DNA of 64,000 nucleotides, taken from assembly GCA_963691705.1 (NCBI GenBank), contig OY829540.1:72216367-72280366 (forward strand), given 5' to 3'. A program made the position numbers and the translations under genes. The notes under the pieces are model-generated. The model did not search any database, was not told the origin of the DNA, and saw nothing but the letters and a program-made list of their open reading frames with translations. Shown here piece after piece: positions 11,601 to 21,965 of this stretch (position 1 is its first letter; each line of letters begins with the position of its first letter). Origin of the DNA: Viola odorata. Lineage: Eukaryota; Streptophyta; Magnoliopsida; Malpighiales; Violaceae.

Positions 11601-14600
11601 GTTGACAACCTCTCTCGATGAGTTCTTCATGATCAATTTGATAGCGGGAGGAGCCCAGCAGGAGGAATCGGAGGATGTACCGATTGGGGAAAAGAGAAAG
11701 CGGAATGATCCCGTTGGGGAAAAAGCAGGTCTATCGGAGCTGGACCGAATGGCTATAACATTTTCAGAGGAGGATGAGATCGGAGTGACATATCCTCAGA
11801 ATGAAGCATTGGTAGTGACAGCCATCATTGCCGAGTGCGGGGTCAGGCGTACGCTGGTAGACAACGGAAGTGCTGTGAACCTCATTTCTGCCAACGCCTT
11901 TAACCGTTTGCAAGGACCAAGGCCGGACCTGAAGCCTTGCCGACGGCCGATCATTGGGGTAAACGGCATTCCCATTCCTGTTGTAGGCTTAACTTTTCTG
12001 TCAATCTTTTTCGTGGAAGACAGCTCCCGCAGAAAGGAGCAGCAGCTATTTCTGGTGGTGGACTTAAACCTGCCATACAATGTGATCTTGGGGCGTCCGT
12101 TTTTAAATGCTTTCGGTGTGGTAATATCGCAAAGGCATTTGAAGATGAAATACCCTTCCTGGGACGGCGTGGTTACGATCCGAGGAGATCAGAAGGTAGC
12201 TGCTGAATGCTACATCACAATGGTTGATGGTTGCTGCGATCGCTATGTCTGCGTAGCGGACGATTCACTAGAAGATGATGAGGAGCAGCGTACCCAGCCA
12301 TTGGAGAGAATGGTCCAAGTGTCGGTGGCTGATCTGCCCGCTAAGCATTTTTTAATAAGCGAGAAGTTGAGCAAGGGAGATTATGACCAGCTTGCGTTTC
12401 TGTTGAACAAGTGCAGAGGAGAATTCGCCTGGGTCCCGGCGGACATACCAGGCCTTTCAAGGGAAACGGCAGAGCACCGATTGAACGTGTACCCGAATGC
12501 AAGGCCAGTGCAACAGAAACGGCGAGCCTTCTCCAAAGAAAAAGCAGATGCAATTGAGAAAGAAGTGGACAAGCTCTTAAAGGCCAACTTCATCCGAGAG
12601 GTTCAGTATCCGCCATGGTTAGCTAATCCAGTGGTAGTGAGAAAGCCAAGCGGGGAGTGGAGGATGTGCATTGATTTCACTGACCTGAACGAGGCATGCC
12701 CCAAGGACTGTTATCCGCTGCCACGGATAGAGCAATTGGTGGATCAAACGGCTGGATATGGGTATCTAAGTTCGCTTGATGCCAATTCGGGGTATCACCA
12801 GATACCGATGGCGATCGAAGACGAGGAGAAAACGGCTTTCATCACGCCGAGGGCCACCTACTGCTATCGGGCTATGCCGTTTGGTCTGAAGAATGCTGGA
12901 GCAACATTTCAGAGAACGGCCAATAAGATTTTCGAGCCGTTAATCGGGAAAAATCTGGAGGTGTACGTTGATGATATGCTGGTGAAAAGCAGAAATTTTG
13001 AAGCGCATCTGTGAGACCTGGAGGAGGTATTTGGGATAATGCGAAAATTTGGAATGAAGCTAAATCCCAAAAAATGCATGTTTGCATTCCAAACGGGGAA
13101 ATTCCTTGGTTATGTGGTCAGCAGAAAAGGAATTCAGCCCAATCCCGCAAAACTGAAGGCAATCAAGGATATGTTTTCGCCAAAGAGTGTGAAGGAGGTG
13201 CAGCGACTCACAGGAAGAGTAATTGCTTTGAGCCGATTCATCTCCAAGCAGGGCGAGAAATGCCTCCCGTTTTTCAAAGTCATTCGGAAGAAGGCACAAT
13301 TCGGATGGGATGGCGATTGTGAAAAGGCTTTTCACGACTTGAAGCAGTACCTGTCTTCCGAATTGCTGCTAACTCGACCCGAAGAAGGGGACACCCTTTT
13401 TCTTTATCTGGGGGCGGCCGATGAGGTGGTTAGTGCCGTCTTGGTTCGGGATGAAAACGGCATACACCGACCGATTCATTTTATCAGCCGAATCTTGAAG
13501 GATGCTGAGCTGAGGTATTCTCAAATCGAAAAAATCGCTTTTGCCCTGTTGCAAGCTGGCAGAAAGATGGCCCGGTACTTCCAAGCTCATCCGGTGGTCG
13601 TACTGACAGACCAGCCTCTAAGAAGGGTTTTCAAAAGACCTGAGTCGTCCGGCCGAATGGTCATTTGGGCCATCGAATTGGAGCAATATGGATTGCAATA
13701 TCAGTCCAGACCCGCCATCAAAGGCCAGGCGCTGGCCGATTTTATTGCAGAGTGCACGTTTGTCCAGAAGCAAATTCCTGCGCCAGAAAGCAAAAAAGAA
13801 GCCTGCTCACCGCTTCCCGATGTGAACGGGGATCGGTGGACAATCTTCGTGGATGGCGCCAAGAATCAAACCGAAGCAGGAGCCGGCGTCATCATTTTAG
13901 GTCCAGAAGGGATTAAGATGAGGTACGCCTTAAAAATCTCAAGGCCGTTATCAAATAATGCGGCCGAATACGAAGCTCTATTGGCAGGATTGCGCATCGG
14001 AGGGAATCTGATCGGTAATGCGCAATCGGCTGACGTCCGTTTGGTCATCTACGGAGATTCAAAATTAATTATTGATCAGGCCAACGGTGATTCTCAGGCT
14101 AGAGAGCCGATTATGATTCAGTACTTGAAGAAAGTACAGAAGGAGCTAGCCGAAATTAAAAATAGGGGAATTCATGCTGAAATCAGCCATATCCCAAGAG
14201 AGAAAAATGCAGAGGCCGATGAGATTGCCAAGCTGGCAGCAAACTCCGAGGCAATGATGCCACCCGATGTGACTGTTGAGGAAATGTCCATTCCTTCCTT
14301 TATGGAAGAGCAGCAAGTGCTATGTGTGTTAGAGGCAGCCAACGATTGGCGCATTCCAGTGATTGACTATCTCAAGCATGGCAAGCTGCCAGAAAATGCG
14401 AGTGAGAAGCTGAAGATCCTCAAGAGAGCGGCTAGATGCACTTACCACGACGGGATACTTCTTCGCCGTTGTCTTACTTACCCGGCGGCAAAGTGTATAA
14501 TGGAAGAAGAAGGCCTGTATACGCTCAGGGAGATCCACGAGGGAATATGCGGAATGCACGCCTCAGGAAACACCATGGCTGCCCAAGTTCTCTGAACATG

Positions 14601-15606
14601 GTTTTATTGGCCAACAATTAGAAGAGATTCGGATAACTTTGTGAAATCTTGTCATAAATGCCAGGAATTTGCAAGGGAACCACAACGGCCAGCAGCTGAA
14701 TTGTCAAGTATGGTGAGTCCATGCCCATTTGCGAAGTGGGGAATTGACATCTTGGGACCCTTCCCAATCGCCAAAAGTCAGCTTCAGTATGTTATTGTTG
14801 CTGTCGATTATTTCACAAAGTGGGCCGAGGCAGAAGCTGTGGCGAAGATAACGGCAGACAACACTTGGAGGTTTTTCATGAACAACGTCATCATGAGATT
14901 CGGGTTCCCAAGAATTCTCGTGAGCGACAACGGCACCCAGTTCACCAGTGCTTACTTCAAAAAGAAATGCTCAGAATACTCAATTGAACAACGGTTCTCT
15001 TCCGTTGCGCATCCACAAACAAACGGGCAAACCGAAGTCACCAACAGAGCAATCCTTAACGGGATTAAGAAAAACCTTGAGGGCAAGCCGGCAAAATGGC
15101 CAGAGGAGTTGCCGTTTGTCATGTGGGCCTATCGAATGACCACTAAAACCAGCACCGGCATGACACCGTTTGCCATGGCGTACGGGGTCGAAGTTGTTTC
15201 TCCAGTAGAGATCGGCGCAATCAGCCTTCGAGTTGAGTACTTCAACGAAGAGCAAAATGAAGAAAGATTAAGGGAGCAGCTGGATCTTTTACCAGAGATG
15301 AGAGAAGAAGCCATCCTCAAAACATTGCACTACAAGCGCAAAATGGCGAAATACCATAATCGGCGTGTCAAAGAACGGCTACTCAAGGCAGGAGATTTAG
15401 TCCTGCGCAAGGTAACAGCAACGGGCCAAGAGAAGAAAAAGCTCACGCCGAATTGGGAAGGACCATATCGCGTTACCAGAGTCATCGGCAAAGGTGCATA
15501 TCACCTGGAAACAATGAACGGTACTCCGATATCCAACTCTTGGAATATTTGCAATTTAAAGCTATATCACTCCAGAGTAAATATGTTGTTTTCACTGGCC
15601 GAATAA
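8686..15606 (+). pseudogene. Gag-pol of the Tat element, two in-frame stops and an internal duplication
   Basis: One reading frame runs from the ATG at 8686 (MASDPNFQSNQ) to 15606, interrupted by TGA at 13012-13014 and 14593-14595. Order: Gln/Pro- and Arg-rich leader; retrotransposon gag core (about 9440-9720); Cys/His knuckle-like motif (YCRFHKAKGHDTEDC); aspartic protease with VDNGS in place of the usual D[TS]G; reverse transcriptase with VYVDDML at about 12961; RNase H (about 13370-13750); second RNase H (about 13830-14230, FVDGAKNQTEAGAG); integrase with its zinc-binding part around the second stop and the core DIL...SDNGTQF...NGQTEV (about 14740-15060). The region 9682-10902 (late gag through protease) is repeated exactly at 10903-12123, so there are two protease copies. 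Both stops fit C-to-T change at a CpG in an arginine codon (inference). Confidence 0.93.
9682..12123 (+). repeat. Exact 1221-bp in-frame tandem duplication in gag-pol
   Basis: Unit 1 is 9682-10902 and unit 2 is 10903-12123. By eye and in translation the two are identical. The period is 407 codons, so the frame is kept. The junction (GTGTGGTA|TCTCCGG) shows no overlap microhomology. Each unit carries late gag, the Cys/His motif and the protease. Confidence 0.95.
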
Positions 15607-16071
15607 ATGATAATAATATTGTAAGGACAAATCATTTGCAACTAATAATGCTTAAAGTATATATTTGCCCGTATTGTGCTTATCGTATGGTTGCAGATGT
15701 AAAAGAATCGTGGATGTAGGTTATTTTAAATCGAACCACGTTACCAAAACCCAAAAAATGGCGATGTTATCTCTACCAAGGGCCAAGGCTACCTAAGGCA
15801 CTGCCTGGGGATGCCGACAACCAAATCGGCAGCAGCCCGAGTAATTCAAAACACTACCAGGGCATATATCGCCAACAATACATATATCGCCAACGATACA
15901 TATATCGCCAACGATACATATACTGTCGCCAAGACATATATCGCTATTGAGGCATATATCGTTATTGAGGCATATATCGTTATTGAGGCATATGTCGCCA
16001 TGAAGACGCATATCGTCATCATATCGTCATAAGACCATTTCGGTCCTGCTGATCAGACGGCGACAAAGTGG
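15607..16071 (+). repeat. Spacer after pol with 20-bp (CATATATCG)-type tandem repeats
   Basis: This is non-coding spacer of the Tat element. At about 15860-16025 there are eight or nine imperfect copies of a roughly 20-bp unit, ACATATATCGCCAACGAT, drifting to GCATATATCGTTATTGAG. Short open frames over it on both strands are by-products of the repeat. Confidence 0.7.
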
Positions 16072-16390
16072 AGAAAGACTCAAACCTATCTGTGTCTTAG
16101 TAAACCAGATAGAAGTGCCTGTGTCTTCGTAAACCAGGTAATAAAGACTCAAACCTATCTGTGTCTTAGTAAACCAGATAGAAGTACCTGTGTCTTCGTA
16201 AACCAGGTAATAAAGACTCAAACCTATCTGTGTCTTAGTAAACCAGATAGAAGTACCTGTGTCTTCGTAAACCAGGTAATAAAGACTCAAACCTATCTGT
16301 GTCTTAGTAAACCAGATAGAAGTACCTGTGTCTTCGTAAACCAGGTAATAAAGACTCAAACCTATCTGTGTCTTAGTAAACCAGATAGAG
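16072..16390 (+). repeat. 69-bp tandem repeat, about 4.5 copies, with paired hairpins
   Basis: Copies align with a 69-bp period (CAAACC occurs at 16081, 16150, 16219, 16288 and 16357). Each unit has two related halves. One half is CTATCTG, a short loop TGTCTTAGTAAAC, then CAGATAG. The other is ACCTG, TGTCTTCGTAAAC, then CAGGT. Each half can therefore form a stem-loop with nearly the same loop. Copies are almost identical. Confidence 0.9.
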
Positions 16391-16715
16391 AAACGACAAC
16401 GCAAAAACAACGTCTCCAAAACGGCCCAGTGCCGAAAGGTCGAAACGGCCACCTCGAGCAAACGGAAACAGATCCCTCAAACGGCAACTTGCCGATTTGC
16501 CAAATAAAGATAAGTTCAAGTTACAATTGTTTTATCTTTTTATTTTTTATTTTTTCGGGAGTAATATATATATAGCAGAAACGGATAAGCATTTGCAATA
16601 ACTTAAAATTGCAAAATTATATATATTCCGAATAAATAGTATTGTTCTTTACAAAATATGTTAAGATCGGCAATAATCTAAAAACAGAAAAGACAAGTCT
16701 AAGCAAAAGACAGCT

Positions 16716-19063
16716 CTATGGTTCGTCTTCTGAAGAGGATTGATACTCCTTTGCCTCAGCCTCTCTTTCCAAGGAGTAAACATATTCGCTAATCTTGGTG
16801 GCATCAAAGTTAGCCTCCCCATAGAACTCCATATAACTGTCGATCATGATGTCCTTTGTCTTCTGTCGCCACCAACCGATCTTACTCGGAACCTTCTCCA
16901 ACTCAGCGTCCTTCTCTGCGATGCTGCTCCTAGCCGTCTCTAACTCCGCCGTTCTGGTCTCCAAATCGGCGCGGGCCGCCTCCAGCTCGGCAGTAAGCTT
17001 GGCCACATTATTAATCAGGACGGCTTTATCTTCACTGAGTTTAGTGACGGAATCACACAGGGCCGATTTGTCTGACATCAGCTCCCCGATCCGCACCTGC
17101 TCTTCCCTGATCTTAGCCGAAAGGCCATCCCTTTCGTGAAGACTGTCGGCCAGCTTCTTGCGGGCGTCAATGACAGCTTTCTTATCCGATTCATGGGCGG
17201 CCATCAGACTCTCCTTTTCTTTCTTAAGGGTAGCATTCTCAGCGGTTGATCGCCGAAGTGCCTCCCTGGACTTTTCAAGCTTCGAATCCACAACTTCTGC
17301 AGCATATCGGGAAGCACATAAGCCGCTGTACATAATGCTTTGCAGGTTGGCGAAGTGAGAACTAAGTTCCAGGCGGCTGTAGCTTTCCCTGTCGGCTTGA
17401 TTGGCAAAAATTTCGCCCACCAGGTGACCGGTCCGATAGTCACTGCAAGCCGGCATTTTCAAGCCAAGGGAGCGGCCGCAGCTCTCTCCTAGGTTATTCA
17501 AACGGGTGACGTGAGTAACCTCCCCGTCAGGGCCTTTGCTGGAAAAATAGCCTTTGAAATCAGAAGGGAGAGGAACTGCATGGTCATCCGAAATAAATGG
17601 ATCATTGGGCATACGAGGACCGGCAACCCAGTAAAGCACGGCAGGATCAGAACTGGAAGAAGCGGCAAAAGGAGCATCCGCTGATGTGGTTGCCTGCCCT
17701 TCCGGACAAGGAACCGACGGGCCCTCGCCAATAATCGGCTCAGTAGCAGCATTTGGCAGATCGGCGTCAGGATTTCCTAAGCCGGCATTCGGCTCAGCGG
17801 CAGCATTCGACAGATCGGCGTCAGGACTCCCTAAGTCGGCATCAGTACGATGGAGGTCAATCGGCTCAGAAACGGTGTCTGGCCGACTGATTTGATCGGG
17901 CTGGGGAGGAGCGGCAGCAGATGGATCGGCTTCCTCTGACACGGCTCCAGGCCGATCTCCCGCATTTTCTGCCAAAACGGCGGCAACCCGTTTTGCCGTA
18001 GCAGCTTTCCCCTTTCTTTCCTTAGCTCGTTTCCTCTTCAAAAGAACCCGTTTGGCCGCCTCAATAATCTGCGGGTCAGGATTTTCCAAGGGAAACGACT
18101 CGAAGGTATCTCGACCGACCTTCTTTCGTCTAAAAACTGACGGGGCCGAGAAATCCTCACCGTCAGCAGGCTGATCAACCTCTGGGTCCTCAGAGCGATC
18201 CGCATTATCGGCATCTTCTTCCTCATCGGAATCGACAATGCGAGAACGGACCAAGGACGGTCCTGCAGCAACGGCCGCTCTAATTGGCCGTCCTTCTCCT
18301 GCATAAAAGTCAAGTCAGAATTTTACAAAAAGATTCGGGCAACCTTTAGAAAATCTGGTAACTCACCATCAATGGCGCAGTCCAATAACGGCAAGCCCAG
18401 CGCCATCTTCTGCACATGGAACCTCGTGTCAAAAGTTAGCAAGATGTCGATCTGGGCCTGCAACCTGCTAGAAGGTTCCTCTGTTCTTACCCATTGAAGC
18501 TCATTGATCGCTGGATTGAACCCAGAGATCCATAGGGGTTTGTTTGTGCTGGAGATCAGGAAGAAGTGCTCCCTCCATCCCTTAATAGAAGATTCGTATC
18601 TGTCAAAAATTTTCAGAAACGGCTGAAGATTCTCGTCCTTGCGAGGGCGAAGAGTAACCAAACTACTGCGAGTGCTTAAATGGAAGAAGTACGTAAACAG
18701 CTGGAGTGGAGGTTCCTTGATTTGGAGGTGAGCACAGACGTTGATAAAAGCATAGATCGAAGCCCAGGAATTGGGAGTGATCTGGGCAGGGTTAAGAGCA
18801 TGCTGCACTAGCAGATTTTTCACCATGGTTTTCAGAGGAACACGAAACCCATAAGCAAACATCTTAGAATACAGAACCCTGCGGTTATCTAGCAAGTCAC
18901 TATTTAACCTAACATTAGGAGGAGCTACCAGGGCTTTACATCCTATCGGCAACTCAATATCGTACCTCTCTATTTCCAGATTTAAGTCATCCTCAGTCCT
19001 AATTTTGGTAGCAGTGTTCTCAAGCAACTCACCAGTGGTAACAACAGGGCGCCTAGGAGCCAT
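16716..19063 (-). CDS. Antisense spliced gene in the Tat element: plant gypsy-associated domain plus coiled coil, 759 aa
   Basis: Exon 1 is 19063-18367 (ATG at MAPRRPVVTTGELL) and exon 2 is 18298-16716. They are joined by a 68-bp GT-AG intron (donor GATG|GTGAGT, acceptor TATGCAG|GAGAAG). The join is in frame and gives 2280 nt, 759 residues. Residues about 30-200 (LPIGCKALVAPPNVRLN, LNPAQITPNSWASIYAF) look like the plant family known as putative gypsy-type transposon (Pfam Transposase_28). After residue 240 come an acidic stretch, a Lys/Arg-rich block (KRKRAKERKGK), Asp/Pro repeats with PDADL motifs, and a long coiled coil (about 570-700). The C-terminus is acidic (SSSEDEP). It has no reading-frame damage, unlike pol on the other strand. 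Antisense genes in this spacer are known in Tat elements such as Grande and RIRE2. The function is unknown. Confidence 0.85.
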
Positions 19064-19687
19064 TTTCTCAGTCTCAAACAACACAAAAAGGAAAGATAAG
19101 GTTAAGAAATACCAGGCGATTGCAGAAATTCCCGGAGAGCAGAGCCCAAACTCGGAGATGGCAGAAGAAGGTTGCTTGAGCGAGGAAGAGAGGATTTTTG
19201 AGGAAGAAGATGAGAGCGGCGTTTAGAAATGAAAAGTGATTTAGGTTTTCCAAAGGAGAATGCTTTTAAAAGAAATGAATCCCTAACCGTCGGCAAGCCC
19301 AATCGGTCGCTGACACGTGGCTCATCTGTTCTGAAAAGGCAGTAATTTGTCAATAAAGCTGAGCGGCGCATTTAAAGAGGAGCAGCGCACGCGTTTTCTC
19401 AAAGGGTTTTTTGAATTTCGAAATTCAAAAACTGGACAGACGAAGAGACGTCTCGCCTCAAAAGCAGCGAGCAGTTACAAACACTTGGCCATTACGGCGC
19501 CACGTCACAGGTTTGCTTTAAGTTAAAAATTTGACTTTATTGCAAACTAAGTTTTATTTGCAGGAATGAAAAAGAACTTTTCAAATACGCGGAAGTAGAT
19601 CAAAACGGCAACATGCCGATTGTCAGACGTCAAGAGGGAAACGGCAAGCCCTTGGTAAACACTCGGGCTCCTTTGTTGTTGGGCCTC

Positions 19688-20457
19688 TGATAATACATAA
19701 AATTATCAGAAGGGCACAATGGACTTTGCGCCTTTACAAAGTACCGTTGACCGGTCAAAACGGTACATGGCCGGTTTGACCAAGTCAACGATATAAAACG
19801 GCATCGTGATCGATTGACCAGGTCAACGGGAATAAGTAACTAAAGGACAAGCCCAGCCCGTTATCACCAAAACGGCACAGAGCCGATTTGTCAATAAAGG
19901 CGAAGACAACGACACTCGGCCGATTCTCCACAAACGGCTCCTTGCCGATTCTCCACAAACGGCATCGTACTGAGGGGGCCCAGATATAAATCTCCCCTCA
20001 TAGATATTATTGGTATAGTACTCCATAGTCAGTATACATTTAGTCAAGGTTGGCAGGGAGGATAACCTGCTCCCATCACATCGCCACCTGACAACCGGAC
20101 AAAGGGACGACCCTTTTCCCCTGAAATAAAGTCTGCACCCCACGTTACAATGATGAATCCCTGCCCCTAGACCACCTGCTAAGGAAAAAGGAGAGGGGAT
20201 GTCAGAGATCTAACCACTCTAGTCCAGCCTAAGGACTAGAGGGTGGTATATAAGGGAATTTTTCTCCTTTACTCAAGGACACGAAAAATATACACACACT
20301 TTCTATATACACTTAACAAAATTACTGACTTTGGCATTGGAGTTCTTACGCCGGAAAACACTTCCGGCATTGTGCAGGTCCTTCACGGAGATCTGATCGC
20401 CACCTTCCAGCGAGCCACTTTATCAAAAAACCCCCCACTCCGGTTCCCGGATTATCA
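19688..20457 (+). repeat. 3' LTR of the Tat element
   Basis: 770 bp. By eye it differs from the 5' LTR at four sites (about 19747, 19766, 20259 and 20422). It is followed directly by ATACT, the right copy of the target duplication. The bases before it (GTTGTTGGGCCTC) are not a polypurine tract. Confidence 0.95.
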
Positions 20458-20462
20458 ATACT

Positions 20463-21965
20463 ATTTTTGGTTTTTTATCAGGATGAAAAACAAAAGGAAA
20501 GGAAAGGAAAGGACAATGGGCTATAAGGACAGGGCATAAAGTTATGTCCGTGGCCAAAGAGTTGGCAAAGAGGGAAGACGAAGACCTCAAAGACCCAAGA
20601 GTCTCTAGGGCAGTTTTGTCTTTGCAATTTAATTTACTTTTAAGTTACGCTATTAAATTGAATTTATTTAATTAATTAAAAATTATGAAATAAGTTATAA
20701 AATTTAAAAGAATTGTATTTTAATTATATGAAAAATTACACAATTCTCTATATAAGTGTTCAGAAGAGTTTTATTTTGTTCACAATTTTTCATTGGGTAG
20801 TGTTCATATATGCTCATAAAAATTAAGGTAGTTTCATTTTTCATTTGATTAAATTATATAATTATTTATTTTATTTATCTTATAACTATATTTAGTTGTG
20901 AACAATATTTATAGTGTAATATCTTTTGTGTATTACATATATGAAAATGAATGTAATTTTATATATAAGTGTTTATAAATCTCTCTTTTGTTCAAAATAT
21001 TCATAAAATATGGTGTTCATAATTGATAATAAAAACTAAGGTTAATTTTAATTTTAATTACCTTATAGATGTTTGGGTATGAATAGTATAATATTATTAT
21101 ATAAAATTAGTGTATATATTTAAATATTTATTATTTTATCAATAATGTAATATAACTAAACCACGTAACGGGTCATTAAACTAATGACAAATAATATCTT
21201 TTATCTGTAAAAATATAAAAAATGAATCAATTTTTTCATAAAGTGTTTCATCTCTGTCTTCCTCATCAACGTTAATTTTCACTAAATTAGAAGGAAAATA
21301 AATCTACCTTTTTAGTTATACATATATATATGAGGAAAAAGTTATATCAAACCATAACATCTTACTCTATTACTCACGTTTGCTCTTAATTTATTCTTTG
21401 TTAGTCACTTACGCACTCGATCCATTAGTCACTTATGCATCCGTATCGTCACTTTCTAACAAATTAGACTAAAGCTATCTATTTCATTCCGTGAAATAAC
21501 TAACATGATTTTTTCCTCTCATCTCTACTTAAAAATAATATCATTTAAGACGATAATAATAAGAGAACCAAACTTAATTCTAATTTGAAAAAAAATCTCA
21601 AATGAGAAAAAATAAATCTTAATTAATTAACCTCATCCCCCCAAAAAAAAATTAGACGTGAGAAAAATATTTGAAAAAATAATAACATTTAAAATTTATT
21701 GAAGGAAAAGCGACGTTATAGTACATACTTTTGCAACAAGTTTATATTTGACCCATCAAGTCTACTATGGTCCACGCTTTGCAAGCTAGAATGAAGACAT
21801 TGCTAATTACAGTCATGCCCTTGAGACACCTGCAAGAAAGCTTGAGGAAAGTGGCATGAATATCCAAGAGAAGAAGCATTGCTATATGTAGAGATGTATT
21901 ATGCCTTAGTCCCTAAAGAGTTTGTAGCAACTAGAACTATAATACAGTAACAGTTCCAGTTAAAG
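20463..21965. other. AT-rich intergenic, promoter side of the malectin kinase
   Basis: No gene or clear repeat family seen. The composition is very AT-rich, with repeated AATTTAATTAATT and TTCATAAA-like words. The last 250 bases form the upstream region of the kinase gene at 21966. Confidence 0.6.

Larger units (their letters stand above)
7811..20457 (+). mobile_element. Ty3/gypsy LTR retrotransposon, Tat-type, 12.6 kb
   Basis: Complete element with 770-bp LTRs at 7811-8580 and 19688-20457. The LTRs begin TGATAAT and end ATTATCA. The insertion is flanked by the direct repeat ATACT (7806-7810 and 20458-20462), so both ends are intact. By eye the LTRs differ at only four positions, three of them C/T, so insertion was recent. 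The plus strand encodes gag, protease, reverse transcriptase, a first RNase H, a second RNase H-like domain and integrase, in that order. The double RNase H and the long spacer with an antisense gene between pol and the 3' LTR are known marks of the Tat lineage. Defects are two stop codons in pol and a 1221-bp internal duplication, so this copy is probably not self-sufficient. Confidence 0.95.

Noticed and set aside
9486..12080. Several long minus-strand frames within gag-pol, duplicated
   Set aside because: Antisense shadows of the coding strand, doubled because the DNA is duplicated; no domain.
13012..14595. Programmed readthrough at the two TGA codons
   Set aside because: Stops lie inside RT and the integrase zinc region, not at a gag/pol border, and both fit CpG decay; readthrough would be unusual twice.
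16072..16390. CRISPR-like look of regular hairpin repeats
   Set aside because: The units are head-to-tail without unique spacers, and the sequence is eukaryotic retrotransposon DNA.
16027..16461. Minus-strand frame with a repeated WFTKTQIGLSLYYLVYEDTG peptide
   Set aside because: The 69-bp period is a multiple of three, so the DNA repeat stays open by chance; no start context or homologue.
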